Part shown: positions 36,586 to 47,156 of the stretch, piece after piece | How the letters are laid out: the number at the start of each line of letters is the position of its first letter | How positions within the stretch are numbered: the stretch's first letter is position 1 | Source of the DNA: Chryseobacterium foetidum | GTDB taxonomy: Bacteria; Bacteroidota; Bacteroidia; Flavobacteriales; Weeksellaceae | Reading direction: 5' to 3' | Assembly: GCF_025457425.1 (NCBI RefSeq) | Contig: NZ_JAMXIA010000001.1 | Span: 2,356,001-2,420,000, forward strand | DNA length: 64,000 bases | Notes under the pieces: generated by a model | What the model was told of the DNA's origin: nothing | Databases searched by the model: none | What the model saw: the letters and a program-made list of their open reading frames with translations, nothing else | Program-made: the position numbers and the translations under genes

Positions 36586-38514
36586 ATGAAATACATATTT
36601 CTCTTTATTATATTATTTTGCACAAATCTCCGTGCCCAAATTGTAACTGACACACTGGCAGGTAAGTCAGATTCAGACACCATCATCGTAGATTCCGGCA
36701 AGAAAGATTCTTTGCAGATTTTCAAGCCAACCATCAACGATTATCTCATACAAAAACAGTGGGCTGAGAAAAAAATATTTGATACGGTGCTGACTGCCGA
36801 TAAAACCTATATTTTTTCTCAGTACAACAACAGAGATAATTTCGGGAAAGTACAGTTTTCAAATATTGGTGCAGGATTCAATCCTTTGTCTTATGAAGTA
36901 ATGGCTGAACAAAATCTATCGCTTGTTCCTACAAATAAAGGTTACAATCTTTTAGGAGCGGATGATGTTTTATATTATGATGTCAAAACACCAACAGCAT
37001 CTTTCATTTATCATAATGCCATGCGAAATGGTGCTGCGCTTCGCTCAACTTACACTCAGAACATTGGGAAAAGATTCAATTTTGCTTTGGAATATGCCGG
37101 ATTGAGGTCTCAGGGGATTTACAGAAATTATCTTGCTTCCAACAACAACACTATTTTCTCAGGCCACTACACTTCAAAAAGCGGAAATTACGAGTTGTTC
37201 GCACACTATCTCCACCAAAATGTTAACAATCAGGAGAACGGCGGGATTGTAGACGATGACCTTTTTCAGGCGGGCGATTCAGATTACAGCAACAAGTGGA
37301 ACGCTCAGGTAAATCTTGAAAATTCGAGTTCTCAGTTTTCTTACAGAAGATATTATCTCAGCCATCAGTTTTCGCCTTTCAATTCGGAGAAATTTCCTTT
37401 CAGAATAAGACATACCCTTTCACATCAGGGCAACAAATATTACTATACTCAGGGTGGTGCAGATCCATACTGGTACGATCTTCCGGCACAGTTGGTCAAT
37501 GGTTTTTCTCCTTCTACCAAAAAATATTCAGATAATTTCAGCAATACTGTAAGTCTGGTTTTTGATAATGCTAAATTTAAATTGGATGCCGGTTTAAGAT
37601 ATCAGATGTTGAAATTTGGTTTAAATGAAATCAATCTTTCCAACCTTTCCGTTCCCGCAGAGATGAAAGAAAGCAGAATCGGAGCTGTAGGAAATCTTCA
37701 GATTAATCTCTTTGATAAAATTGCATTAAAATCATTCCTCGAATTCTCCAACGGAAGTCAGTTTGGAAGTTATCTGAAAACGACAAACAACCTGAAGTTT
37801 GAACCGATCAAAGACTATTTTGTTGATGCTCATGTGAATTTCCAGACTGCAACGCCTTCGTTTAATTATCTGGCAAATACTTCCATTTACAGAAGATTCA
37901 ACTATATGCTTCAGAACCCTGCGAATCAGACCATATCAGATATTGGAGGAAGTGTAAATCTGAAATGGTTCAAAACCCAGCTTTTTGCAAATTATTTCAG
38001 AATTGATAATTATGCCTATTTCAATTCTTCTGCACAGCCGATGCAAAGCGATGCCTCGGTAAATATTACTCAGATTGGAGGTGATGCAACTTTCAGCTAC
38101 GGTAAATTTCATTTCAATACAAGACTGCAGTTTCAGGATGTTCTGTCCAATGGAAATCTTTTGCCATTGCCATCTTTCATTGGTCGCGGAAATCTTTATT
38201 TTCAATCCAGAGCATTCAAAAATGCGGCAGAAATTCAGGCTGGGGTGAAGGTGTATTATTTCACTAAATTTGCTTCAAGAGAATATTTCCCGATCTTAAA
38301 CGAATATATTCTACCGGGCAGCGACTCATTTTCTATAGGAGGAAAGCCGATTGCAGATGTTTACTTTAATTTAAAAGTTAAAAAAATGTTTTTCTTCATC
38401 GAAGGACAACAGATTGGAAACCTTGTAGTACCCAACACGGCGTACGCTTTTCCACATTATCCGGTATATGATTTCAGGCTGAATCTTGGAATCGTCTGGT
38501 ATTTGTTCAACTAA
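36586..38514 (+). CDS. Putative outer-membrane porin (Bacteroidota Porin_10-like)
   Basis: Protein of 642 residues with a signal peptide (MKYIFLFIILFCTNLRAQ), a short Ser/Asp-rich linker and a long stretch of alternating hydrophobic and polar strands typical of a large beta-barrel. It ends in the aromatic terminal strand FRLNLGIVWYLFN, a barrel-insertion signature. The plan matches the family annotated as putative porin in Flavobacteriia. It lies 12 bases before bshC but is functionally unrelated as far as can be seen. Substrate and selectivity unknown. Confidence 0.82.
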   Translation: MKYIFLFIILFCTNLRAQIVTDTLAGKSDSDTIIVDSGKKDSLQIFKPTINDYLIQKQWAEKKIFDTVLTADKTYIFSQYNNRDNFGKVQFSNIGAGFNPLSYEVMAEQNLSLVPTNKGYNLLGADDVLYYDVKTPTASFIYHNAMRNGAALRSTYTQNIGKRFNFALEYAGLRSQGIYRNYLASNNNTIFSGHYTSKSGNYELFAHYLHQNVNNQENGGIVDDDLFQAGDSDYSNKWNAQVNLENSSSQFSYRRYYLSHQFSPFNSEKFPFRIRHTLSHQGNKYYYTQGGADPYWYDLPAQLVNGFSPSTKKYSDNFSNTVSLVFDNAKFKLDAGLRYQMLKFGLNEINLSNLSVPAEMKESRIGAVGNLQINLFDKIALKSFLEFSNGSQFGSYLKTTNNLKFEPIKDYFVDAHVNFQTATPSFNYLANTSIYRRFNYMLQNPANQTISDIGGSVNLKWFKTQLFANYFRIDNYAYFNSSAQPMQSDASVNITQIGGDATFSYGKFHFNTRLQFQDVLSNGNLLPLPSFIGRGNLYFQSRAFKNAAEIQAGVKVYYFTKFASREYFPILNEYILPGSDSFSIGGKPIADVYFNLKVKKMFFFIEGQQIGNLVVPNTAYAFPHYPVYDFRLNLGIVWYLFN

Positions 38515-38526
38515 AAACTAAAAAAG

Positions 38527-40113
38527 TTGAAAACTTTAAAAACCTTAGATTTTAAAAACATAGAAAGTATTCCGCAGCTGATCAAAGATTTTGTCAGCCG
38601 TCAAATTGAAGGATTTGAGGAATATACTTTTTCAAAAGATAATTTTCAGAAACAGATTCAAAACAAAAAGACAACTTTCTCAGATGAGCGAAGGCAGATT
38701 CTGTTTTATGAATTAAATAATCAGCTTTCAGATTTAAAACTATCAGATCTTCAGAAAAGCAATTTAGATTTAATTAAAAATCCTGAAACGTTCACTGTTA
38801 CGACCGGACACCAGCTTAATCTTTTTACAGGTCCTGCATTTTTTATTTATAAAATTTTACAGACTGTTAAGACTTGTCTTTATTTAAAAGAACAGTTTCC
38901 AAATCAGGAGTTTGTTCCAATCTATTGGATGGCGTCAGAAGATCATGATTTTATAGAAATCAATCATTTCAAAACTCAAAACGGTTTCTACGAAATCAAC
39001 GAGAAAAGTGGTGGTGTAGTTGGTAAAATTAAACTGACTGACACTCATTTTATATCAGAATTTGAAAAGGAATTTAAAGATCACATTTTCGGAACTGAAC
39101 TGATTTTAATGTTAAAAGAATCCTATCAGTCAGGAAAAACACTGACTGAATCGATTAAAATTTTAGTCAACAGGCTTTTTTCAGAATATGGATTACTCAT
39201 CATTGACGGCGATTCAAAAGCTTTAAAATCTCAGATGACAGCTGTTTTTAAAGATGAAATTTTAAATTCTTCTTTAAAACAGAAATCAACAGAAAAAGTA
39301 GATTTTCTTACTGAAAAGTACGGAAAAGTACAGGTCAACCCGCGGGATATCAATCTTTTTTATCTTTCGGAAACCCGTGACAGAATTGATCCTTTTCAGG
39401 ACAAATTTTTGGTCAATGACACTGAAATTTCTTTTTCTAAAGATGAAGTTGTAGCTGAACTTGAAAGTTTTCCGGAAAAATTCAGTCCGAATGCATTAAT
39501 GAGACCTGTTTATCAGGAAAAAGTGCTTCCGAATTTAGCTTACATCGGCGGAAATGCCGAAATCATGTATTGGTTGGAGCTGAAAGATTATTTTGAATCA
39601 TTACAAATTACGTTTCCGATTCTTATTCCGAGAAACTCTATGGTGTTTGTTGAGGAAAAAGTGTTGAAAAAAATTGATCATTTACATTTAAATGTCGAAG
39701 ATTTTTTCGGAAATTTCACCAAGGTTATCAATAAGAAAATTTTGGATAACAATGAAATTTTAAAGACTTTAGAAGAAAAAGAAAGCCTGCTTAAATCTCA
39801 TTTTGAAAACCTGAAACTCGTCGCTGAAAAAACCGAAAAGTCCTTTGGAAACATGGTGAAAGGCGAAGAAGTGAGGCAGATGAAATCTTTTGAAAGACTG
39901 AAAAAAAGACTTTTAAAAGCTGAAAAAATCAAACAGGGCGAGCTTTTGGAAAGACTTGAAACTGTTTTTACCGAAATCAATCCAGCAAAAATCTGGCAGG
40001 AAAGGGTTTTGAATTTCAGCGTATTTTTTGCGGATCACGGCACAGAATGGATTGAGACGTGCTACAGAGAAATGGATGTGACAGAATCAAAACTAATAAT
40101 TGTTGCCATTTAA
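38527..40113 (+). CDS. bshC: Bacillithiol biosynthesis cysteine-adding enzyme BshC
   Basis: Last step of bacillithiol synthesis: adds cysteine to glucosaminyl-malate. Protein of 528 residues, the usual family length. Recognisable segments are TVTTGHQLNLFTGPAFFIYK near residue 98, VPIYWMASEDHDFIEI near residue 137 and VLPNLAYIGGNAEIMYWLEL near residue 335. The start is a TTG; there is no in-frame ATG until about residue 138, after conserved sequence has begun, so TTG is the only sensible start. A coiled-coil region lies about residues 395-480 as in known BshC structures. bshA and bshB are not in the window. Confidence 0.93.
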   Translation: MKTLKTLDFKNIESIPQLIKDFVSRQIEGFEEYTFSKDNFQKQIQNKKTTFSDERRQILFYELNNQLSDLKLSDLQKSNLDLIKNPETFTVTTGHQLNLFTGPAFFIYKILQTVKTCLYLKEQFPNQEFVPIYWMASEDHDFIEINHFKTQNGFYEINEKSGGVVGKIKLTDTHFISEFEKEFKDHIFGTELILMLKESYQSGKTLTESIKILVNRLFSEYGLLIIDGDSKALKSQMTAVFKDEILNSSLKQKSTEKVDFLTEKYGKVQVNPRDINLFYLSETRDRIDPFQDKFLVNDTEISFSKDEVVAELESFPEKFSPNALMRPVYQEKVLPNLAYIGGNAEIMYWLELKDYFESLQITFPILIPRNSMVFVEEKVLKKIDHLHLNVEDFFGNFTKVINKKILDNNEILKTLEEKESLLKSHFENLKLVAEKTEKSFGNMVKGEEVRQMKSFERLKKRLLKAEKIKQGELLERLETVFTEINPAKIWQERVLNFSVFFADHGTEWIETCYREMDVTESKLIIVAI

Positions 40114-40153
40114 TTTTAAAGAAGTATTTTTGTAAACTATTTAAGATCACAGA

Positions 40154-41854
40154 ATGATTAAAAAGCTTTTCGTTTTATCCGGATTAATCGCATTTATAGG
40201 GCTTTCTGCACAGAAGACCCATAAAGTCGTAAAAGGTGATACCCCGTACAATGTTGCAAAAAAATACGGCATCACCATTGACGAATTTTATAAATTAAAC
40301 CCAAAAACCAAAGACGGATCTTTAGCTATAGGACAGGTTCTTAATGTAAAGTCTTCATCTGCTGCTCCGGCACCAAAAGTTCAGACTTCTGAGCCTAAGG
40401 TAAAAGAGTTGGGTAAAATAGTTCTTCAGCCAAAACAGACCATCTACGGGATTACAAAGCAGTATAAAATTTCTGAAACGGACCTCAGAAAACTGAATCC
40501 TGATCTTGACTCTCACACTAAAATCGGAGACGAGATTACGCTCCCTTTAGAAAGCATCAAAAAATACGGAGGAACTCAGGCAGCTGTTGTGGAACAGCCA
40601 GCAAAAGTAACTCCGGCAAACAACAGGACAAAAATCGACAGCGGCAACGAAAGAACTTCTGCGTCTGTTCAAAACGACGAATATGTAACGTACACTGTTG
40701 AAGCCGGCGACACCGTTTTCTCTATTGTCAACAAATACGGAGTAACGATTGATGAGCTGATTGCCCTCAATCCGGATTTGGCAAAAGGTTTGAAAACCGG
40801 AATGGTTTTGAAAATCAAAAAACTGGATCCTGCTTACGTAAAGAAAAATGGTGATGCCTTAAATGTAGTATTGATGCTGCCTTTCGGATATAATTCAAAC
40901 GATTCCCAGTACAGAGCCATGGCTTTGGATTTCCTTACAGGTGCTAAATTAGCTATAGAAAGAAATGCAGGAAACGGACAGAAATTAGATATAAAAGTCG
41001 TGGATTCAGGAAGTGAAGCTTCGTTTAGAAATTCTCTTACACAGATTAATCCAAACAATACAGATTTGGTGATCGGGCCTTTCTTTAAATCTAATGTTGT
41101 AGATCTTTTAGATTTTACAAAAACACAGAAAATACCGGTAGTTTCGCCATTTGCAAATGCTCCGGATCTCCATGGTTACAGCAATCTGATTATTTTGGAA
41201 ACCAGCGATCAAACGTATGCAGATAAAATAGTGGACGAGGTAAAAGCTGTTTATTCCAATCAGAAAATTTATGTTGTTGCGGATGCAAAGAAAGACAATG
41301 CCAATTATCTGAAAGCAGGATTTGAAAAAGTTTTGAAGAATGCAAACATTATGATCGTAAATTCAGCAGCAGATATTCAGCTGGATCAGAATATGATGAC
41401 AGGTCAGTCAGCACCGGTGATTGCCGTGTTGGCTAATGACAATGATGGTGTGGGAGAGGCTTTTTCAAATAAAATCATTGCACTTTCAAAAGAAGTTCAG
41501 GGTATGAAAGCATTCAGTATGTATTCGGTTCCTAGCTTCGAAAAGAAAGCAGATGATTTGGTACAGGCAAGTTTGGTCTATTTAATGGACAGAAAGATTG
41601 ACCCGGACGGAAATTTTGAAAAAGAAATTCTTGCTGCCTACAAGGCAAAATACTGCAAAACTCCAGGCAAATATGCCATCATCGGATTTGATGTGGTGAA
41701 TGATATGCTGACGAGAGAAAATAAAAAAGGAGAAATCTTTAAACAGATGAATAAGGTGCAGACTCAGTTGGCGACCAAATATGAGTTTGAAAGAGCCAAA
41801 GCCAATGGAGCTTATATCAACAAAGGCTTCAGAGTCATTAGATTGATGCCTTAA
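40154..41854 (+). CDS. Exported LysM protein with periplasmic-binding-like domain
   Basis: Protein of 566 residues. A signal peptide (MIKKLFVLSGLIAFIGLSAQ) is followed by three LysM-type repeats at about 23-65, 90-135 and 173-220 (for example HKVVKGDTPYNVAKKYG and YTVEAGDTVFSIVNKYG), which bind peptidoglycan. From about 230 there is a type-1 periplasmic-binding fold (VVLMLPFGYNSNDSQYRAM, then VIGPFFKSNVVDLL). In Bacteroidota this architecture is common, but its role is not established. It resembles a sensor or scaffold in the cell wall rather than a transporter component, since no permease is near. It precedes fabD by 37 bases. Confidence 0.86.
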   Translation: MIKKLFVLSGLIAFIGLSAQKTHKVVKGDTPYNVAKKYGITIDEFYKLNPKTKDGSLAIGQVLNVKSSSAAPAPKVQTSEPKVKELGKIVLQPKQTIYGITKQYKISETDLRKLNPDLDSHTKIGDEITLPLESIKKYGGTQAAVVEQPAKVTPANNRTKIDSGNERTSASVQNDEYVTYTVEAGDTVFSIVNKYGVTIDELIALNPDLAKGLKTGMVLKIKKLDPAYVKKNGDALNVVLMLPFGYNSNDSQYRAMALDFLTGAKLAIERNAGNGQKLDIKVVDSGSEASFRNSLTQINPNNTDLVIGPFFKSNVVDLLDFTKTQKIPVVSPFANAPDLHGYSNLIILETSDQTYADKIVDEVKAVYSNQKIYVVADAKKDNANYLKAGFEKVLKNANIMIVNSAADIQLDQNMMTGQSAPVIAVLANDNDGVGEAFSNKIIALSKEVQGMKAFSMYSVPSFEKKADDLVQASLVYLMDRKIDPDGNFEKEILAAYKAKYCKTPGKYAIIGFDVVNDMLTRENKKGEIFKQMNKVQTQLATKYEFERAKANGAYINKGFRVIRLMP

Positions 41855-41891
41855 TAACTAGAAACTATTTTATAAATATTTAATTAAATAC

Positions 41892-42767
41892 ATGAAAGCA
41901 CTTGTATTTCCTGGGCAGGGTTCACAGTTTGTCGGGATGGGAAAAGAATTATACGATTCCCGAAAAGACATCAAAGATCTGATGGAGTATGCCAACGAAA
42001 TTCTGGGATTTGATATCACAACCATCATGTTTAATGGGGCTGATGAAGATCTTAAGAAAACCGAAGTTACACAACCTTCAATTTTTATACATTCCGTTGC
42101 TGCTTTGAAGGCGGTAAACGGTCTCGGTGCCGAAATGGTGGCCGGTCATTCTTTAGGGGAATTTTCAGCTTTAGTCGCCAACGGAGTTTTATCTTTTGAT
42201 GACGGTCTGAAGCTGGTTTCAGAAAGAGCAAAAGCAATGCAGGCAGCATGTGATGCCAATCCAAGTTCTATGGCAGCGATTTTAGGATTGGATGATGCTA
42301 AAGTGGAAGAAATTTGTGCATCAATCAGCGGAATTGTGGTTCCGGCAAATTACAATTGCCCCGGGCAGCTTGTGATTTCGGGAGAAACTGCTTCTGTAGA
42401 AGAAGCCTGCGCAAAATTAAAGGAAGCAGGAGCAAAAAGAGCTTTGCTTTTACCAGTTAACGGGGCTTTCCATTCACCTTTGATGCAGCCGGCTCAGGAA
42501 AGACTGGCGGCGGCAATTGAAGTTACAAAATTCAGAAAGGCAACGATTCCTGTTTATCAGAACATTACAACGACTGCAGTTACAGATCCTGAGCAGATTA
42601 AAAATAATCTGATCGCTCAGTTGACAGGTCCTGTAAAATGGACGCAGTCTGTACAGAATATGATCAAAGACGGTGCTACCAATTTCATCGAAGTTGGTCC
42701 TGGAAAGACATTACAAGGTTTGATCAAAAAAATAGATGGCGAAGTGACATCCGCTTCAGCAATTTAA
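41892..42767 (+). CDS. fabD: Malonyl-CoA:ACP transacylase
   Basis: Loads malonyl groups onto acyl carrier protein for fatty acid synthesis. Protein of 291 residues: ALVFPGQGSQFVGMGKEL at the start, the nucleophile Ser87 in AGHSLGEFSAL, and the catalytic His in NGAFHSPLMQPAQ near residue 197. The C-terminus has FIEVGPGKTLQGLIKK. All key residues are in place. The next gene starts 12 bases after its stop. Confidence 0.96.
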   Translation: MKALVFPGQGSQFVGMGKELYDSRKDIKDLMEYANEILGFDITTIMFNGADEDLKKTEVTQPSIFIHSVAALKAVNGLGAEMVAGHSLGEFSALVANGVLSFDDGLKLVSERAKAMQAACDANPSSMAAILGLDDAKVEEICASISGIVVPANYNCPGQLVISGETASVEEACAKLKEAGAKRALLLPVNGAFHSPLMQPAQERLAAAIEVTKFRKATIPVYQNITTTAVTDPEQIKNNLIAQLTGPVKWTQSVQNMIKDGATNFIEVGPGKTLQGLIKKIDGEVTSASAI

Positions 42768-42779
42768 ATTTAAATAAAA

Positions 42780-43685
42780 ATGGGCGAAATTTATTCACCG
42801 GGAAAGCTGATGCTTACTTCAGAATATTTCGCTGTAGACGGAGCTCTTGTCCTGGCGGTACCAACCAAGCTGGGACAAGAGTTTTTTTTTGATGAAACTG
42901 CAGATGCAAAATCGCTCATTTTCTGGGAAGCATATCATCAGAATAAATTTTGGTTAAAGGCTGTCATCGATTATAAAAACTGGCAGATCTTAGAAACCAA
43001 TATCAACTCGAGTGCTGAGTTTATTCTTAAAACACTCAAAAATGTTCAGAGTCTTTCTGAAACTAAATTTAAAGGCACAGATTCCTATAATTTAAAAACA
43101 AACCTTCAGTTTCCGGCCGATTACGGGCTGGGAAGCAGTTCAACTCTAATGAACAACCTTGCGGAATGGTCAGGAATTGATCCTTTCCTTCTCAATGCGC
43201 TTAGTCTGGGCGGCAGCGGCTACGACATTGCAGTGGCAAAAGCTAAATCGGCAGTGCTCTTTCAGAATAAACCTCAGATTCATTTTGAAAAAGTTGATTT
43301 CAATCCTGAATTTAAGAACGAATTGATTTTCATTCACTTAAATCAGAAACAGGATAGCAGGGAAGGAATTAACCATTACAGAACAAAACCGAAGTCTCAA
43401 AAACTGATAGACGAATTTTCTAATCTCACAAAGAATATTTTGTTGTGTGATGAATTAGATAAATTTTCCGAGCTAATGATGCTGCATGAACAACATATTT
43501 CGAATTTCATTGAAATTCCGACAGTTAAATCGATTTTCTTTGCAGATTGTGCAAAATTTGTCAAAAGTTTGGGTGCCTGGGGCGGTGATTTTGTGATGAG
43601 TGCAAAATTTGACGGCTACGAGGACTATTTTTGGGGCAAAGGTTTCACTACTATATTCGGGTGGGATGATTTAATTGATTGTTAA
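42780..43685 (+). CDS. GYDIA-family GHMP kinase
   Basis: Small-molecule kinase of the GHMP superfamily, 301 residues. The N-terminus [20 protein letters not shown] matches the first GHMP motif. The ATP loop is [17 protein letters not shown] near residue 117, and the family-naming motif appears as [11 protein letters not shown] near residue 146. The glycine-rich third motif is [14 protein letters not shown]. In Bacteroidota this family is found close to isoprenoid and cell-wall genes and may act on a mevalonate-type substrate, but the substrate is not firmly known. It ends 127 bases before the pckA start. Confidence 0.88.
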   Translation: MGEIYSPGKLMLTSEYFAVDGALVLAVPTKLGQEFFFDETADAKSLIFWEAYHQNKFWLKAVIDYKNWQILETNINSSAEFILKTLKNVQSLSETKFKGTDSYNLKTNLQFPADYGLGSSSTLMNNLAEWSGIDPFLLNALSLGGSGYDIAVAKAKSAVLFQNKPQIHFEKVDFNPEFKNELIFIHLNQKQDSREGINHYRTKPKSQKLIDEFSNLTKNILLCDELDKFSELMMLHEQHISNFIEIPTVKSIFFADCAKFVKSLGAWGGDFVMSAKFDGYEDYFWGKGFTTIFGWDDLIDC

Positions 43686-43758
43686 TCAATTGCTTAAAAC
43701 GTCTTTTTTTTATTTGTCATTTTCACATATATTTTTATATTTATCGAAGTTTAACAAT

Positions 43759-43774
43759 TCGTTAATATTAACGA
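43759..43774. promoter_or_regulatory. 16-bp perfect palindrome upstream of pckA, candidate operator
   Basis: TCGTTAATATTAACGA is a perfect inverted repeat 38 bases before the pckA ATG. Its core GTTAAT/ATTAAC recalls the GTTAA...TTAAC elements upstream of the SusC gene. It could bind a dimeric regulator of gluconeogenesis; this is inference. Confidence 0.45.
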
Positions 43775-43812
43775 CGTTAAATAAACAAAAAGCAAAAAGA
43801 AAATATAGTAAA

Positions 43813-45429
43813 ATGAAAAACGCTAAAATCATCCAGGATTTACAAAAATTAGGGATTAAAGGAGATTACGAATTAATTTATAATCCTTCCTACGAAGAAT
43901 TATATCAAGCGGAAATGTCGCCTGAAAATCAGGGTTTTGAAAAAGCTGAACTGACAGAATCCGGTGCGGTTTCTGTACAGACAGGGATTTTCACAGGTCG
44001 CTCGCCTAAAGACAGGTACATTGTACAGGATGATGTTACAAAAGATACTATTTTCTGGGACGGTAAAGTAAATTTGCCTACAACACCCGAAATTTTCCAG
44101 TCCTGTAAAGATTTAGTTTTAACTCAACTTTCTGATGCCAAAAAAATATATGTTGTAGATACATTTTGCGGTACCAATGATGATACGAGACTAAAAGTAA
44201 GATTTATCGTTGAAGTGGCGTGGCAGGCGCATTTCGTTACGAATATGTTTATCCGTCCTTCTCATTACGATTTGGAAAACTATGGAGAGCCTGATTTCAC
44301 GGTCATCAACGGTTCAAAAACAACCAATCCAAACTGGGAAGAGCAGGATTTAAATTCTGAAAACTTTGTAATGTTCAACCTTACTGAAAAACTTCAGATT
44401 ATTGGCGGAACCTGGTACGGTGGCGAAATGAAGAAAGGAATGTTTGCGATGATGAATTATTACCTTCCTTTGAAAGGTATGGCATCGATGCACTGTTCTG
44501 CAAACGTAGGTGAAGAAGGAGATGTAGCGTTATTCTTCGGGCTTTCGGGAACAGGAAAAACAACTTTGTCTGCAGATCCAAAAAGATATTTAATCGGTGA
44601 CGACGAGCACGGCTGGGATAACAACGGTGTTTTCAACTATGAAGGCGGATGTTATGCTAAAGTAATCGATTTGTCAGCAGAAAAAGAACCGGATATTTTC
44701 AGAGCAATCAAAAGAGATGCACTTCTTGAAAATGTCGTGGTAAATGACGGAATCGCTGATTACACAGACGGATCTATCACAGAAAACACAAGAGTTTCTT
44801 ACCCGATTTACCATATCAATAAAATCGTTTTGCCATCTAAAGCAGGTCACGCAAGCAAGATTGTTTATCTTTCTGCTGATGCGTTCGGGGTTTTGCCTCC
44901 GGTTTCTATTTTAGATGAAAACCAGGCTCAGTACCACTTCCTTTGCGGTTATACTTCAAAATTGGCGGGAACTGAAAGAGGAATTACAGAACCGGAACCA
45001 TCTTTCTCTCCGGCATTTGGAGAAGCTTTCTTAACATTACACCCAACAATGTATTCAAAAACATTGATCGGGAAAATGAAAGAACACGGTGCAAAAGCAT
45101 ATTTAGTAAATACAGGCTGGAACGGAACCGGAAAAAGAATTTCTTTAAAAGATACAAGAGCAATCATTGATGCCATCATCGACGGATCAATTGAAACTGC
45201 TGATAAAACAACGATTCCTGTAATGAATCTGGAAATTCCAACTTCGTTACCAAATGTTTCTGAAGGAATTTTAGATCCAAGAAATACTTATAGTGACGTT
45301 GCAGAATGGGAAGAAAAAGCAAAAGATCTTGCTGCAAAATATATCAAAAACTTCGAGCAGTACTGCGGTAATGACGAAGCCAAAAAGCTGATTGCTTCTG
45401 GTCCTCAACTTCAGGAACAGACCATTTAG
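43813..45429 (+). CDS. pckA: Phosphoenolpyruvate carboxykinase (ATP)
   Basis: Gluconeogenic enzyme: oxaloacetate plus ATP gives PEP, CO2 and ADP. I start at the ATG at 43813 ([14 protein letters not shown]), giving 538 residues, the family norm. The frame is open 46 codons further upstream, but that part is AT-rich promoter-like sequence. Motifs: [12 protein letters not shown] near residue 60, the P-loop [15 protein letters not shown] near residue 243, then IGDDEHGWD and the C-terminal [19 protein letters not shown]. The ATP-type P-loop excludes the GTP-dependent enzyme. It ends at the hairpin at 45444-45479. Confidence 0.97.
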   Translation: MKNAKIIQDLQKLGIKGDYELIYNPSYEELYQAEMSPENQGFEKAELTESGAVSVQTGIFTGRSPKDRYIVQDDVTKDTIFWDGKVNLPTTPEIFQSCKDLVLTQLSDAKKIYVVDTFCGTNDDTRLKVRFIVEVAWQAHFVTNMFIRPSHYDLENYGEPDFTVINGSKTTNPNWEEQDLNSENFVMFNLTEKLQIIGGTWYGGEMKKGMFAMMNYYLPLKGMASMHCSANVGEEGDVALFFGLSGTGKTTLSADPKRYLIGDDEHGWDNNGVFNYEGGCYAKVIDLSAEKEPDIFRAIKRDALLENVVVNDGIADYTDGSITENTRVSYPIYHINKIVLPSKAGHASKIVYLSADAFGVLPPVSILDENQAQYHFLCGYTSKLAGTERGITEPEPSFSPAFGEAFLTLHPTMYSKTLIGKMKEHGAKAYLVNTGWNGTGKRISLKDTRAIIDAIIDGSIETADKTTIPVMNLEIPTSLPNVSEGILDPRNTYSDVAEWEEKAKDLAAKYIKNFEQYCGNDEAKKLIASGPQLQEQTI

Positions 45430-45443
45430 AAATAGTGAAATGG

Positions 45444-45479
45444 AATCCGTCTCACAACAAAATTTGAGGCGGATTTTTT
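45444..45479 (+). terminator. Terminator of pckA
   Basis: Stem AATCCGTCTCA (45444-45454) with TGAGGCGGATT (45465-45475), one G-U pair, followed by a six-base T run. It starts 15 bases after the pckA stop. Confidence 0.88.
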
Positions 45480-45509
45480 ATTTCAGTAAAATGTATATTA
45501 TTTTGGAAA

Positions 45510-45532
45510 ATAGAAAAAGTTGTCCTCTTTAG
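45510..45532 (-). terminator. Terminator overlapping the transposase stop codon
   Basis: On the minus strand AGTTGCC, a six-base loop containing the last bases of TAA, and GGACAACT form a stem with one bulge, followed by five T. The hairpin includes the stop codon of the transposase frame. Confidence 0.6.
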
Positions 45533-47101
45533 GCAACTTTCTTTCTTAGATTGTGTGCTAAAGCGTGTAAACCGAACTCCAATTCTACTTTTTTCAGACC
45601 TTTGAGGGTAAACCGCTTAAAATTATTGCAATGTTTGAGATGTGCAAACACAGGTTCTACTTCAACCGAGCGTTGTTTTCTTTTTTTAATGCCTTTTTCA
45701 CTGTTTAAAAGCTTTCGTATTTTCTCTTTGTAATCTTCCAAATGATGGTTCCGTTCGATGCTTCGGTTTTCTTTGGAACTGTGGCAAACGCCTCTAATTG
45801 GGCATCCATAGCAGTTTTTAGCCTGATAATGGGAGAGCTTTTGAGGATAACCGGTCTTGGTTTTGCGCGTGCTTTCGTGCGTTTTTTCCATCTTTTGTCC
45901 CATCGGACAGATATAAAAATCGCCTTCCCCGTTGTAATGCAGATTTTCTTTGCTGAAAGTCTTGTGTTTCGCCTGATAATGGGCATTCTGCTCTTTGTCG
46001 AAAGTATTGTATTTTACAAATGGTGTAATATTGTTCTGTTCCAATAATTCGTAGTTCTGCTCGCTTCCGTACCCCGCATCGGCAGTGAGTTCTTCCAACT
46101 CTTCCATTCTTTTTTTACCAAACAATTTCTCAAAATTTTCCAAATGACGCTCCAAAGTATTGATATCATTGGTTTGCTGATGGATGGTATAATTGACGAT
46201 GATTTGATTTTGACTTCGTCGAATCTTCGATTTCTGTGGAAATCTGTGCATTATAAGCCGGTTTGAGCTGTCCATTCATCATGTGATCGTCCTTCATTCT
46301 CATGAAAGTAGCATCTTCATCGGTCTTGCTGTAGGAATTCCGCTCTGCTAAAATAGCTTCCTGAGCTTCGTATTTATCGAGGTTTTTCTCAAAATTGTTT
46401 TTAATGTAATTCAGTTTGGCTTTGGCTTTTTTGTCGGAATCGGTTTTACCCCCGCTGCCTTTTAATTTGGCATTGATATTTTCTGCCGTTTGCCGGATTT
46501 TTTCTTTGCTGATCTCTTTGAACTCCGGCGGTTCAGGGTCTTTATCTTCTTCCTTTGCCACACTTTGAGCGTATTTCCAGAGCTCTTCCAGTTGACGAAG
46601 CATTTTTTCTTTGTTGGTTTTGATGGAATTTGCCCAGACAAAAGTGTAGCGACCCGCCTGTGCTTCAATTTTGGTTCCGTCTACAAACACCTGTTTCAGG
46701 CTCACCAAACCTTCTTCTGCCAAAAGCAAAACCACCTGGGAGAAAATATTTTTGAAGGCGGCTTCAAGTTTATGGGCACGAAAACGGTTCACGGTATTGT
46801 GATCTACAATACTCATGTTGGAGAGCCACATGAAGTTGATGTTTTCACGAAGCGCTTTTTCGATTTTCCGCGATGAATAAATATTGTTCATATACGCAAA
46901 AACCATCACCTTGAGCATCATCACAGGGTGATAACTGGGATTTCCTTCTTTACTGTAAGCTTTCAGGAGCGGGTCAATGTTTACCTTCTCCAAAATATCA
47001 TTAACGATCCGAACAGGATGATTTTCGGGAATCAAATCCTCAAAACTATAAGGAAACAAAACCAACTGATTTTGATTATAATGCTTAAAATTCATAAACA
47101 A
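45529..47101 (-). pseudogene. IS1182-family DDE transposase, frameshifted
   Basis: The N-terminal part (46166-47101, about 309 residues from [14 protein letters not shown]) and the C-terminal part (45529-46275, 248 residues) lie in different frames and overlap. Together they make one transposase: N-terminal dimerisation/DNA-binding region with [19 protein letters not shown], first Asp in [10 protein letters not shown], second Asp in LTADAGYGSEQNY, the Cys-rich insertion YQAKNCYGCPIRGVC, and the Glu in VEVEPVFAHLKHC. At about 46207-46230 roughly 22 extra bases containing a CGAAG direct repeat separate ISTE from NQIIVNYT, which shifts the frame. All catalytic residues survive, but no intact product can be read. 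Confidence 0.85.
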
Positions 47102-47102
47102 C

Positions 47103-47120
47103 TATCTGATTATCAGATAT
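47103..47120. promoter_or_regulatory. Short palindrome before the transposase start
   Basis: ATCTGAT T ATCAGAT (7-base arms, one-base centre) lies just upstream of the transposase start codon. It may be part of the promoter or a binding site for the transposase. Confidence 0.35.
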
Positions 47121-47156
47121 AAATATACGAAATCCTGCAATAATTACCAAAAAAAA

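Noticed and set aside
42638..42892. 84-residue frame across the fabD-kinase junction
   Set aside because: It overlaps the conserved end of fabD and the conserved start of the GHMP kinase in another frame, so it is a shadow.
43675..43812. Extended N-terminus of pckA (46 extra codons)
   Set aside because: The extra part is AT-rich, overlaps the kinase stop and contains the palindrome. The ATG at 43813 gives the normal family length.
46166..46275. Programmed frameshifting in the transposase
   Set aside because: No slippery run of A or T is seen in the overlap, and an extra block of about 22 bases explains the shift better.
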